Source: Sphingomonas sp. PsM26 (GTDB taxonomy: Bacteria > Pseudomonadota > Alphaproteobacteria > Sphingomonadales > Sphingomonadaceae). From it: a stretch of 34,467 bases of DNA. The DNA lies in contig JARUXA010000030.1 in assembly GCA_030433805.1 (NCBI GenBank), positions 1 to 34,467 of the forward strand, given 5' to 3'. The position numbers and the translations under genes are program-made. Below, one piece after another: positions 17,522 to 24,481 of the stretch. Positions within the stretch are counted from its first letter, which is position 1, and every line of letters starts with the position of its first letter. The notes under the pieces are model-generated. The model was not told the DNA's origin and searched no databases. It worked only from the letters and a program-made list of their open reading frames with translations.

Positions 17522-18036
17522 GGAGACGTCGAACGCCTGCGAGGGTGCTGTCAAAGCAACTACACGGGGCTCTGGAGGCGAGTTTCTGCTCCGATGGCCT
17601 GCCCTCGCGCAGGCCAGCGGCGGTGTTTTCAGAACAAAGCCGAGCAGATCCGCAGCGCTGACAGCACGCACGGCATGCCCGAACTCGGCTAAAGAACACG
17701 TCAGTTTCAGCTCCAAAAGCATCGACGTGTTACGTTTGACAGCACCTCGGCACCAACTGCGACCCAAACTCTGACATTCCAACGCCCTTTCCCGCCTCCC
17801 GCTTTCGGACACTCATTAATATTCGGACCTGACGCGGATCGGCGGCCAACGATCGGTAGGGCGACAAGTCCAATGACGAGGAGAGCGCTTTCCGTCCGGT
17901 GTTACAACCGTTCAGTTTTGACACCGCTGTTTCCTGCTGAGCATAATGCAGTGCTCCAATGTCCGACCGCGAATATGCGCGGACCTCAGTAGCAAGCGTA
18001 GTTGCCGTACCGTCCTGACTGCGGCATGCTCCGCTA
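17522..18036. other. Intergenic region with an inverted-repeat element
   Basis: There is no gene I can support in these 515 bases. The two overlapping minus-strand frames (17471-17812 and 17730-18047) read as low-complexity translations without protein-like bias. G+C falls noticeably from about 17700 onward, marking the change to differently derived DNA. The inverted-repeat element at 17540-17749 is listed separately. A further partial copy of its end (TTTTGACACC near 17917) occurs downstream. Confidence 0.45.
17540..17749. repeat. Imperfect 15-bp inverted repeat bounding ~210 bp (MITE or IS-derived)
   Basis: CGAGGGTGCTGTCAAA at 17540-17555 is the reverse complement of TTTGACAGCACCTCG at 17735-17749 apart from one extra G. 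The intervening ~180 bases contain no transposase. Two long inverted ends with a short non-coding interior are what a non-autonomous transposable element leaves. I did not find a target-site duplication of clear length on either side. It could also be chance or a decayed insertion-sequence end pair. Confidence 0.4.
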
Positions 18037-19086
18037 ATGTCTGACAATCCTGCTTATTGGGTCCGGGCGAAGTTCGATCCCTACTATAACCGGTGGTTCC
18101 TTGAAGATTTGAAGATAGGCTCCAATGGTGAACCGCGCTGGGTGAAGCACCGTGAAATGACGAGCCATGGATTTATGGCACCGGCTCTCCGGGAGGACGA
18201 AACGTCTGCGCGTGCAGATGCGCGCCGCCTCTCGCGAGAGCTCAGCCCCGATGTTGATCTCGACAAGCTCAACGAGAATGGCGCGGACTCCCGTAGTTTA
18301 AAGCTCAGCAAAGCGATTGTCTCTTCACGCCGCCATGACGAAGAGCAGGCGCTGATGTTAACCGAAGCGAGGCGACGAAACGCAGGATTGGTACCGCCGC
18401 ACCTTCAACAGTTGACGGTTGCCTGCGACGGAGAGGAAGAGATTGCCGAGCTGCATGATAAGTTGAAAGAACTACCATATTTGCGGATAGTAGTGCTTGG
18501 GCGCGGCATTACGCGGCGTCTGTATTTTTCGCAAGACGGTCTTGTTTGGGTACGCGCAACGAATCGCTATCTGTCGCGGCGTGGAGCTGAAATTGCGTAC
18601 CGCGCGCGCATATCTGATGGCTTTGGCCTCAGCGCAGTCGAGCATTGGGGAAAAACTAAGGCCGCGATTCGACGCGTCCTCCTCCCGCGTGCCATCGAGC
18701 TGCTTCAGCTCGAGCCGATGAAAGCAATGCTTGCCACCGCGCTTGCCCAAGGGAAGACCGCAGTTGTGCTCGATCGGTTCGTTTTCTGGTATGAAACCGA
18801 TGGATCGGTCGGCTGGACCGTCAAGGAACTTGGCAATCCCACCAGATCCGACAGCGACCCGACGGAATGGAGCCAAGGTACGATCATCTCGAAGAATTTC
18901 GGACGGATTGTCGTGCTTCCATTCACCAAGGACGATGGCGAGAGAGTCAATGGTTATACCCGCAACGGCCCCGGCGATGGACCGGCTAAACCGCGCTCGC
19001 CCGACGCGTATAAGGAAATTGCGTTCGAGCGGCTGAGCGGCGACACCACGCTCGGATTGCTGGGCGAACTACCTTACGGGCCCTGA
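18037..19086 (+). CDS. Hypothetical protein with lower G+C than neighbours
   Basis: This 349-residue protein has no recognisable family, signal peptide or membrane segment. The N-terminus (MSDNPAYWVRAKFDPYYNRW) is aromatic-rich. A charged helical part follows (50-115), then alternating strands and helices such as LPYLRIVVLGRG and TAVVLDRFVFWYETDG. The last ~70 residues are Gly/Pro/Asp-rich. Codon usage is visibly less G/C-biased than in the genes on both sides, pointing to a different origin. It stands alone between two gene-poor stretches; no partner gene is adjacent. It may be cargo of a mobile region, but no function can be assigned from the sequence. Confidence 0.7.
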   Translation: MSDNPAYWVRAKFDPYYNRWFLEDLKIGSNGEPRWVKHREMTSHGFMAPALREDETSARADARRLSRELSPDVDLDKLNENGADSRSLKLSKAIVSSRRHDEEQALMLTEARRRNAGLVPPHLQQLTVACDGEEEIAELHDKLKELPYLRIVVLGRGITRRLYFSQDGLVWVRATNRYLSRRGAEIAYRARISDGFGLSAVEHWGKTKAAIRRVLLPRAIELLQLEPMKAMLATALAQGKTAVVLDRFVFWYETDGSVGWTVKELGNPTRSDSDPTEWSQGTIISKNFGRIVVLPFTKDDGERVNGYTRNGPGDGPAKPRSPDAYKEIAFERLSGDTTLGLLGELPYGP

Positions 19087-19158
19087 TCATCACTCGCATA
19101 GCCATGGCTTTGGTTTCACTTACCGATTGATGGTTCTTACGGATCAACTTGCTTGTAG

Positions 19159-19470
19159 ATGCTGACTTCGCGGAAGATTTCGATACCGTTGGCTTCCCCG
19201 ACACACAGTGTCGCCGCAATTGGAAGCAACGCGGCGACTCTGACCAACATCGCCGCTCTGCACTCGAAAGCTCTTGGCACCCTCTCTCCTTTCGCGCTCG
19301 ACGAATGGGCACAACGGTGCGTCGCTGACGCTATAGCTCAGTATCGAGCTGACATAGGCTGGCCTTGCGACATGATCATCTCGCGTCTGGCCACATCGGG
19401 CGGTCGACTCATCGTACAACGTCGGATCGATCACGCGTCCTCTGTCGGCTTGCCAGAGTTCGTGATCTAA
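19159..19470 (+). CDS. Possible small hypothetical protein
   Basis: The 103-residue frame ends with a stretch that reads like protein: LDEWAQRCVADAIAQYRADI, then WPCDMIISRLATSGGRLIVQ, then RRIDHASSVGLPEFVI. The first ~40 residues are less convincing and no ribosome site precedes ATG 19159, so the true start may be downstream or the gene may be a truncated 3' part. It lies in low-G+C DNA like the orphan gene before it. No family was recognised. It could equally be a chance frame. Confidence 0.3.
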   Translation: MLTSRKISIPLASPTHSVAAIGSNAATLTNIAALHSKALGTLSPFALDEWAQRCVADAIAQYRADIGWPCDMIISRLATSGGRLIVQRRIDHASSVGLPEFVI

Positions 19471-19677
19471 TGGACTTCACTTGCTGTTGCTTGGCCATGA
19501 ATGCTCAGGCAGCGACTCGAAGACGGGCGAAGCGAGCCGAAGCCTCAACTCGCTGCGATTTGCGGGCGCAACCGAGATCGGCTTTCCGCATTCTCGATCG
19601 TCAGCTTTTGCATCGGAGTTGGCAGCTTGCGGTTTCGCTATCCAAAAAGCTGCTCTCGCGAGCCGCGATGACGGTGC

Positions 19678-19718
19678 GGCTCGGCTCGGCTCGGCTCGGC
19701 TCGGCTCGGCTCGGCTCG
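19678..19718. repeat. Pentanucleotide tandem repeat (TCGGC), about 8 copies
   Basis: The unit TCGGC is repeated perfectly seven times from 19681 to 19715, with partial copies (GGC before, TCG after). Such short tandem arrays change copy number by slipped-strand replication. A unit of five is not divisible by three, so any frame crossing it would switch on and off. No convincing gene crosses this array, so a role in promoter spacing or no role at all is also possible. Confidence 0.9.
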
Positions 19719-19979
19719 CGCGAGGGTACATGCCACTCATTCTGGCAGCAAGTCGACAGCGGTTTCCTAGCGCCCAGCCGGCGAAAGTTTGCCCGTTACC
19801 CCTTTGCTGGCGAGCATATCCAGTCGACGTCGTTAGCCGTTTTGCTGCTCCGTTGGTCCTAAGAACGATAACCTTTGCAGCTACAGCCTAGAGCATACCT
19901 TTGATAAATATTAGCATTACACCCTCATGCTTTTCCCCATGCGGCACAAGCTTGCTTTATCTTTGTCTATGCAATAGGT

Positions 19980-19999
19980 AATATCCTGTCAGAAATATT
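19980..19999. promoter_or_regulatory. Possible operator/promoter of the hipA-like operon
   Basis: AATATCCTGTCAGAAATATT has AATAT/ATATT outer arms around a CTGTCAG palindromic core. It overlaps a TAATAT sequence that could serve as a -10 element and ends just before the ribosome site AAGGGAG (20001-20007). HipB-type antitoxins bind palindromic sites in their own promoters (E. coli HipB uses TATCC-N8-GGATA), and TATCC is present here. A matching -35 element is not clear, so this is tentative. Confidence 0.3.
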
Positions 20000-20013
20000 G
20001 AAGGGAGCATCCC

Positions 20014-21186
20014 ATCCCAGACCGTCGTGCCATCGTCACATACAAGGGACAACGTGCCGGCACCCTCGGCGAGGTAGGGTTGGACACGCGCTTCGTCTAT
20101 GACGAGGGCTGGAGCCAGGAAATCGCCTGTGCGTTGCCGATCGGGACACGCGAGCATTTCTGGCGCGGCGGCCTTATTCCCTTTTTCGAGCATCTAGGCC
20201 CCGAGGGCTGGCTGCGCGGGCGCCAGGCTCGCGCGGGCGGCACGCCGGACCAGGACGATTTCGGCCTGCTCCTCAACTATGGCGCAGACTGCATCGGTGC
20301 GGTCGGCATCCTTCCCGAGGACGGGACCAACGTCCATGCGCTCCCCGATGCAGATCCGGTCGAGGAAGCTGCGACCGCGCCGGGGCGCACACTGTCGGGT
20401 GTGCAGAAGAAGTGGCTTGTCTATCGCGGCGAGCAGGGCTTCCAGCCAGCGCATAAGTTAGAGGAGCCCGCGACGCACATTGCCAAGTTCAACCGCACCG
20501 ATCAGCCAACCCTCGTCCAAAATGAGGATCTATCGCTCCGCCTCGCCCGAGAGGTGCTCGGCAAGCACGAGATCACCTCCGCTCATCTAGGAACCGTGCG
20601 CGGCGAGGACGGCATCGCGCTCATAGTGGAGCGCTTCGACCGGCTCGGCACGGTCCGCCTCCGGCTCGAGGACTTCGCCCAGATCCTCGAGCGGCCCCGT
20701 GGACGCGAGTTCGACGGCAAGTATCACTCGAGCTATGAGGAGGCGGCGGGTGTCATCCAGCGCTTCTCATCGCGCGCGATCATCGATCTCAATCGCTTCT
20801 TCCGCCTAGTCGCCTTCAACCTCGTCATCGGCAACGCCGATGCCCACCTTAAGAATTTTTCGCTGCTTGAGCGCGAAGAAGGCCTACGGCTAAGCCCTTC
20901 CTATGATCTGCTCAATACGCTCGTCTATCCGAAATATGACGCCAACGTCGCGCTTGCGATCGATGGTGCAAAGCGCCCCTTCGATACGCTCAGTCGCGAC
21001 CTGATCAGCAGCTTCGGGGTGTCAATCGGCCTTCAGCCGCGCGCGGTCGCAAGCGGGCTGGACCAGCTGAGGAAGCGCTTCGCCAATGCCCCTGCGCTCG
21101 ACTTCCCGGGCAGTGTCCAGCCTGACGATTTCCGTAGCCGGTATCGCGAAGTGGTAAGAGCCAACGCAGAAAGGATCCTTACATGA
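20014..21186 (+). CDS. HipA-family serine/threonine kinase toxin with a non-canonical start codon
   Basis: HipA kinases phosphorylate a cellular target (GltX in E. coli) and induce dormancy. The N-terminal HipA_1-like domain begins with PDRRAIVTYKGQRAGTLGEV and the kinase core follows. Kinase-core motifs are SGVQKKWL, the ATP-contacting lysine in THIAKFN, IVERFDRLG, the catalytic loop GNADAHLKNFSLL (catalytic Asp and Asn) and the metal-binding SPSYDLLNT. The conserved N-terminus runs upstream of the first ATG/GTG/TTG-type codon (TTG 20080). The ideal ribosome site AAGGGAG (20001-20007) sits six bases before an in-frame ATC at 20014, exactly where ATG is expected. From 20014 the protein has 390 residues; from TTG 20080 it has 368 and lacks part of the N-domain. 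It overlaps the next gene by ATGA. Confidence 0.8.
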   Translation: MPDRRAIVTYKGQRAGTLGEVGLDTRFVYDEGWSQEIACALPIGTREHFWRGGLIPFFEHLGPEGWLRGRQARAGGTPDQDDFGLLLNYGADCIGAVGILPEDGTNVHALPDADPVEEAATAPGRTLSGVQKKWLVYRGEQGFQPAHKLEEPATHIAKFNRTDQPTLVQNEDLSLRLAREVLGKHEITSAHLGTVRGEDGIALIVERFDRLGTVRLRLEDFAQILERPRGREFDGKYHSSYEEAAGVIQRFSSRAIIDLNRFFRLVAFNLVIGNADAHLKNFSLLEREEGLRLSPSYDLLNTLVYPKYDANVALAIDGAKRPFDTLSRDLISSFGVSIGLQPRAVASGLDQLRKRFANAPALDFPGSVQPDDFRSRYREVVRANAERILT

Positions 21187-22181
21187 CGGAATGGCCGATC
21201 GACTGGCGCGCCGTCGTCGACGAGGCAGTTCGCCGGCGTAAGCGTGAGGGTCTCTCCCAGCGCTCGCTCGCGGATCTCGCGGGCGTAAGCGCCCCGACCG
21301 TGAATGCATTCGAGCAGGGCGACATCAACCTGCGCTTCACCGGCATCGTCGCGATCTTGCAGGCGCTCGGCCTCTTCATTCATTCCGGCGATGCCGATGC
21401 CCTGGAAAGCTTCATCTACGACGGACGTCGCCGCTGGGAAGAGCTCATCGCGCCGCTCCCCAACGATCATCCATCCCGTCAGCCGCTCGGCTTCAGCGAG
21501 CAGGCCTATGCACTGGAGGGCATCAAGCCAGCTGCGTCACCCAAGCAGCTACGCGACATCCTCGCCGAACTGCCGGTAACCTCTGGATGGTCCCCCTTCT
21601 GGGTCCCGACACGCGATGCGATCCGGCCGATGATCGAGGAAGGCCAGGTCGAGTGCTGGCTCGGGCGGCCCGAGACAGACCGTAACTTCAACGATGCCGC
21701 GCACAGCGACTTCTGGCGGGTGCGGCGGGACGGCTACGCCTACCTGCATCGAGGCTTCCAGGAAGACGGCCCTGACAATCTCGAGCCCGGCACCATCTTT
21801 GACATCACGCTGCCGATCTGGCGCACGGCCGAGGTGCTGCTCCATGCAGCAAACCTGGCCAAGGCGCTCAGGGGTAATGGCGAGAGCACGGTGCACTTCC
21901 GAGCGCGATATTCGGGCCTTGAAGGACGCGAGCTCATTAGCTGGGCCAAGCCAAGGGTTCGCCTAGGAGCGGATGGCCGCTATCGCGCGCGCAGCACCCA
22001 GATCGACCTCGACGTGCTGACCGATGTCGAGAAGATTGACACCGCGCTCGACGTCGTCGTCGAGGAGGTGCTGACCCCGCTATACGAGCGCTTCAACGGC
22101 TTCGAGCTGCCGGAGGATCTCGTACAGGTCGAGCTTGCCGAACTCCGTCGTCAGCCCGGCTTCGGCGTCCGACGATTCTAG
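21183..22181 (+). CDS. Large HTH-XRE protein, likely HipB-type antitoxin with an added C-terminal domain
   Basis: The 332-residue protein begins with a Cro/C1-type helix-turn-helix (about 20-62, core SQRSLADLAGVSAPTVNAFE), followed by a predicted helix pair. A long C-terminal domain runs from about 95 to 332. Its blocks FWRVRRDGYAYLHRGFQED, PGTIFDITLPIWRTAEVLLH and HFRARYSGLEGREL resemble, from memory, the C-terminal part of some AlbA_2/Schlafen-like proteins; I cannot confirm this. It is coupled to the upstream kinase by ATGA overlap, so it is the natural antitoxin and autorepressor. Both size and order are atypical: classical HipB is about 90 residues and is encoded before hipA. The C-terminal domain may sense a signal that releases the toxin. 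Confidence 0.8.
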   Translation: MTEWPIDWRAVVDEAVRRRKREGLSQRSLADLAGVSAPTVNAFEQGDINLRFTGIVAILQALGLFIHSGDADALESFIYDGRRRWEELIAPLPNDHPSRQPLGFSEQAYALEGIKPAASPKQLRDILAELPVTSGWSPFWVPTRDAIRPMIEEGQVECWLGRPETDRNFNDAAHSDFWRVRRDGYAYLHRGFQEDGPDNLEPGTIFDITLPIWRTAEVLLHAANLAKALRGNGESTVHFRARYSGLEGRELISWAKPRVRLGADGRYRARSTQIDLDVLTDVEKIDTALDVVVEEVLTPLYERFNGFELPEDLVQVELAELRRQPGFGVRRF

Positions 22182-22311
22182 GCGGGCCTGAGCAGCTAAT
22201 CACGACGACGTAGATCACCCCATGCAAGCGGGGCCATGCGGCTTTCAGCAGCGTTGTCGCACACAATCTCGCCCAGATGTCAATGCCGGTTGCAAACTAG
22301 CCACCTTCTTG

Positions 22312-22343
22312 TCTGGGGGGTGGGGCGGGCCCCACCCCCCAGA
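22312..22343. repeat. Perfect 15-bp inverted repeat, 2-base loop
   Basis: TCTGGGGGGTGGGGC (22312-22326) is followed by GG and then by its exact reverse complement GCCCCACCCCCCAGA (22329-22343). The hairpin would be very stable. There is no T-tract on either side, so it is not a standard intrinsic terminator. It may still block transcription running out of the hipA-like operon, or may be part of the right end of the decayed insertion sequence whose istB remnant starts 39 bases later. Confidence 0.85.
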
Positions 22344-22381
22344 TAGCGCCTTTCGCCACCCCTTATCCTTCGGTCGAGCGA

Positions 22382-22540
22382 CTAGGCCGGCGCACGCTTG
22401 TACTTCAGCCGGTAGCTCTCGCCGGAAATCTAGCCGACTGTAGAGTGGTGGAGCAGTCGATCGAGCATGGCGGCGGTGAGCACCGCCTCGCCCGCGAGCG
22501 ACTGGTCCCAGCTCCCGAAGGTCAGGTTGGATGTGGGGAT
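22382..22540 (-). pseudogene. istB: IS21-family istB helper ATPase, C-terminal remnant
   Basis: Reading the minus strand from 22540 gives IPTSNLTFGSWDQSLAGEAV, then LTAAMLDRLLHHSTVG, a TAG stop (complement of 22430-22432), then ISGESYRLKYKRAPA and a final TAG at 22382-22384. This matches the C-terminal end of IstB/DnaC-like proteins (TSNLPFGEW, AAAMLDRLLHHS, GESYRLK). The rest of the gene and all of istA are missing and an internal stop is present, so it is a dead relic. Confidence 0.8.
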
Positions 22541-22616
22541 CGCCGGAGGCAAGCAGCGCAAGGCCGGCAAGAGAAAGAGCGGGCGGGTCCGCAGCGTCAC
22601 GCTGCGACGCGCTTTC

Positions 22617-22730
22617 AACTGTTACTCCTGGCCCAACGTCCTGTGCACCACCTCGATTGGCCAGGAGAGGCTCGACTTCCACCAATGGTGCCGAAGGGTC
22701 GTCCACTGGGACCTGCCAAGCGATCCGGCG
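22617..22730 (+). pseudogene. Helicase fragment (C-terminal motif V region)
   Basis: The plus-strand frame reads NCYSWPNVLCTTSIGQERLD, then FHQWCRRVVHWDLPSDPA. This closely resembles the motif-V region of large SNF2/DEAD-type helicases (S-I-G-Q-E-G-L-D-F-H, then VVHWDLP-NP). The downstream EQREGR motif VI is absent because the frame diverges after PSDPA and ends at TGA 22752-22754. The upstream part is lost at the junction with the istB remnant. It is the only surviving piece of a helicase gene, probably part of a former defence system. Confidence 0.65.
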
Positions 22731-22738
22731 TGCCCATG

Positions 22739-24481
22739 CTACGACCGCGTCTGACTACGCAGGCAGCCGATAGCCCGCCGTAGCGCTTCCGGATCCGGTC
22801 TTCTGGTCCCCCACTCGCGCCAGAAGTCACGGGTTGCGCTATCCGGCGGGATCGAAGGAGCGTCGAGCTTGATCCGCGTCGGCAGCAGAACCGCGTCGCC
22901 GAGGAGCAGCGCCTCGCCTGTGTCCAGCAGCGGTAGCTCCGCCGTGAGGCCCGCCAGCGAATCCGGCATCAAACGCTTGATGACGCCCTGATCGGTGTCA
23001 TTGGTCAGCCGTAGAGCAAGGAAGTTGTTGCATTGGCTGAGGATGGTGCGGCTCACGTCGGACGGACGCTGGCTCACCACCATGAGCGAAAAGCCGTATT
23101 TGCGGCCCTCCTTGGCAATGCGTTCGAACGCACCCAGCGCCTGTCGCTGCACCGCGTCCGCGTCGTCACGGACCGGAAGATACAGATGTGCCTCGTCACA
23201 GAGCAGCGTTACCGGCGTGCGGCTGTCGGAATCGGTCCAGAACTGCACGTCGTATAGCAGGCGTGCCAGCGTGCCGGTCACGACCGGCAGCACGTCGGCG
23301 GGGACCTCCGAGAAGTCCACAATCTTGATCCCCCCTGGGCCGTCCGCTCCGAGCAGGGTCTGAACCTGGGCAGCGAGCCAGTTGTAAGTTGAGGCGGCCG
23401 GCGAAGGCTGAAACATGAACCCGTAGCGACGATCCTCGAGCTTGGCCTCCAAGCGCGAGATGAAACGGGTCAGCTTGTCCTCCCACTCGCCCTTCACCGG
23501 GCCGGTCTTTCCAACGCCCTTCTGCGTGTTGTCGGTCCTCAGAAGCGCGATTAGCTCGACCATTTCGTAGGGGATCGGCGAATCCACGGTGAAGGTCTCG
23601 GCGGTCTTTGTCTCGCCCTCGCGCAGCAGGGTCTGCCGCTTGAGGGTGCGGATGTGGGTCGTAAACCTCGACGCCTGGTTCGGCGCGTTCGCGTCGGACC
23701 GGTCCAGGATCATCGAGAGCATTTCGTCTCTGTTCAGCAACCAGTAGGGCAGGAACAGTGCATCGTCCGTCGGCTTCGCCAGATCACCTGGTCCCGCGAT
23801 GCGCAGGCGGGTTGCCATCCCGCCGCGGGAACGATCCGCCAGCGGCGCGTATTCGCCGTGCATGTCGAACACGACGATGTTCGGATGCTTCAGACGCGCG
23901 GCCCTCTCGAGGATTAGCGCTACCGTCCAGCTCTTGCCGGACCCGGTGCTGCCGAGCACCGCGGCGTGGCGCTGGAACAGACGGTCGCCGCTCGCGATCG
24001 CCTCAGCGGTGCGGTCGGCGACGAAGACGCCTAACCTCAGCCGCTCCTCCTCCTTCAGGTCGTTACCGAGAATGCCCATGAAGCGCTGGAGGTTGGCGCC
24101 GGCCAGGACGAAGCAGGAGCGGTCGATCTGCGGGAAGCTGTCGGCGCCGCGTTTGAATACGTTCGACCGCGCACCGTCCACGGTCCGATACGTGCCGATC
24201 ATCGCTGCGCGGAGGAGATCGGTTGGCGATACGCCGATCAGCATGTCCTCGGTCTCGTCCCCGGCATCGACGAGATCGTCCTTCAGAGACCGGGTGACCC
24301 GCTCCACGATGGAGATGAGATACTCGCGCTCCGTCGCCCCCCGGATGGCCACGAGACTGCCGATGCCGATGCGCGTCAGGAGCGTCGAGTTGGTCACGTC
24401 CACCACGACGCGACTGGTGTCCACGGCGGCAACGCGACCGATCTCATCGGCGTCGTCGAACTGCAAGGCTGCTTCAGTCAT
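22739..24481 (-). CDS. herA: HerA-type hexameric DNA-translocating ATPase, partner of SIR2
   Basis: This 580-residue P-loop ATPase of the HerA/FtsK superfamily has an N-terminal HAS-barrel-like segment (about 1-105). It carries Walker A GSTGSGKS (177-184), FDMHGEYAPL (205-214) and Walker B LLCDEAHLYLP (426-436). ERIAKEGRKYG (453-463) is a typical HerA sensor/arginine-finger stretch, followed by VVSQRPSDVS (468-477). HerA proteins form hexamers that move DNA and assemble with an effector. Here the start ATG overlaps the SIR2 stop (ATGA, 24478-24481), the arrangement of the known SIR2-HerA anti-phage system. The longer open frame upstream of 24481 is a shadow of the SIR2 gene. The 3' end lies 8 bases from the helicase remnant. 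Confidence 0.92.
   Translation of the reverse strand: MTEAALQFDDADEIGRVAAVDTSRVVVDVTNSTLLTRIGIGSLVAIRGATEREYLISIVERVTRSLKDDLVDAGDETEDMLIGVSPTDLLRAAMIGTYRTVDGARSNVFKRGADSFPQIDRSCFVLAGANLQRFMGILGNDLKEEERLRLGVFVADRTAEAIASGDRLFQRHAAVLGSTGSGKSWTVALILERAARLKHPNIVVFDMHGEYAPLADRSRGGMATRLRIAGPGDLAKPTDDALFLPYWLLNRDEMLSMILDRSDANAPNQASRFTTHIRTLKRQTLLREGETKTAETFTVDSPIPYEMVELIALLRTDNTQKGVGKTGPVKGEWEDKLTRFISRLEAKLEDRRYGFMFQPSPAASTYNWLAAQVQTLLGADGPGGIKIVDFSEVPADVLPVVTGTLARLLYDVQFWTDSDSRTPVTLLCDEAHLYLPVRDDADAVQRQALGAFERIAKEGRKYGFSLMVVSQRPSDVSRTILSQCNNFLALRLTNDTDQGVIKRLMPDSLAGLTAELPLLDTGEALLLGDAVLLPTRIKLDAPSIPPDSATRDFWREWGTRRPDPEALRRAIGCLRSQTRS

Larger units (their letters stand above)
19087..20000. other. Gene-poor, low-G+C accessory stretch
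   Basis: This stretch of about 910 bases lies between the orphan gene and the hipA-like gene. It contains one possible small gene (19159-19470), a (TCGGC)n tandem repeat (19678-19718) and the leader of the hipA-like gene (after about 19940). Several overlapping open frames exist on both strands between 19365 and 19891, but their translations are Arg/Ser-rich and look like shadows. No RNA gene or insertion sequence was recognised. Confidence 0.4.
22182..22738. other. Rearrangement scar between the hipA-like operon and the SIR2-HerA operon
   Basis: There is no intact gene in these 557 bases. In order they hold an unassigned stretch (22182-22311), a perfect 15-bp palindrome (22312-22343), an istB remnant on the minus strand (22382-22540) and a helicase remnant on the plus strand (about 22617-22730). 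The HerA stop codon follows at 22739. The arrangement shows at least one insertion-sequence event and one deletion at this spot. Confidence 0.6.

Noticed and set aside
17471..18047. Two minus-strand frames considered as transposase remnants
   Set aside because: No DDE or other transposase motif and no codon bias were visible; only the inverted-repeat ends were kept.
19477..19891. Overlapping frames on both strands across the TCGGC array, considered as a phase-variable gene
   Set aside because: Their translations are Arg/Ser/Ala-rich with no consistent codon bias and no ribosome site. The array was kept as a repeat only.
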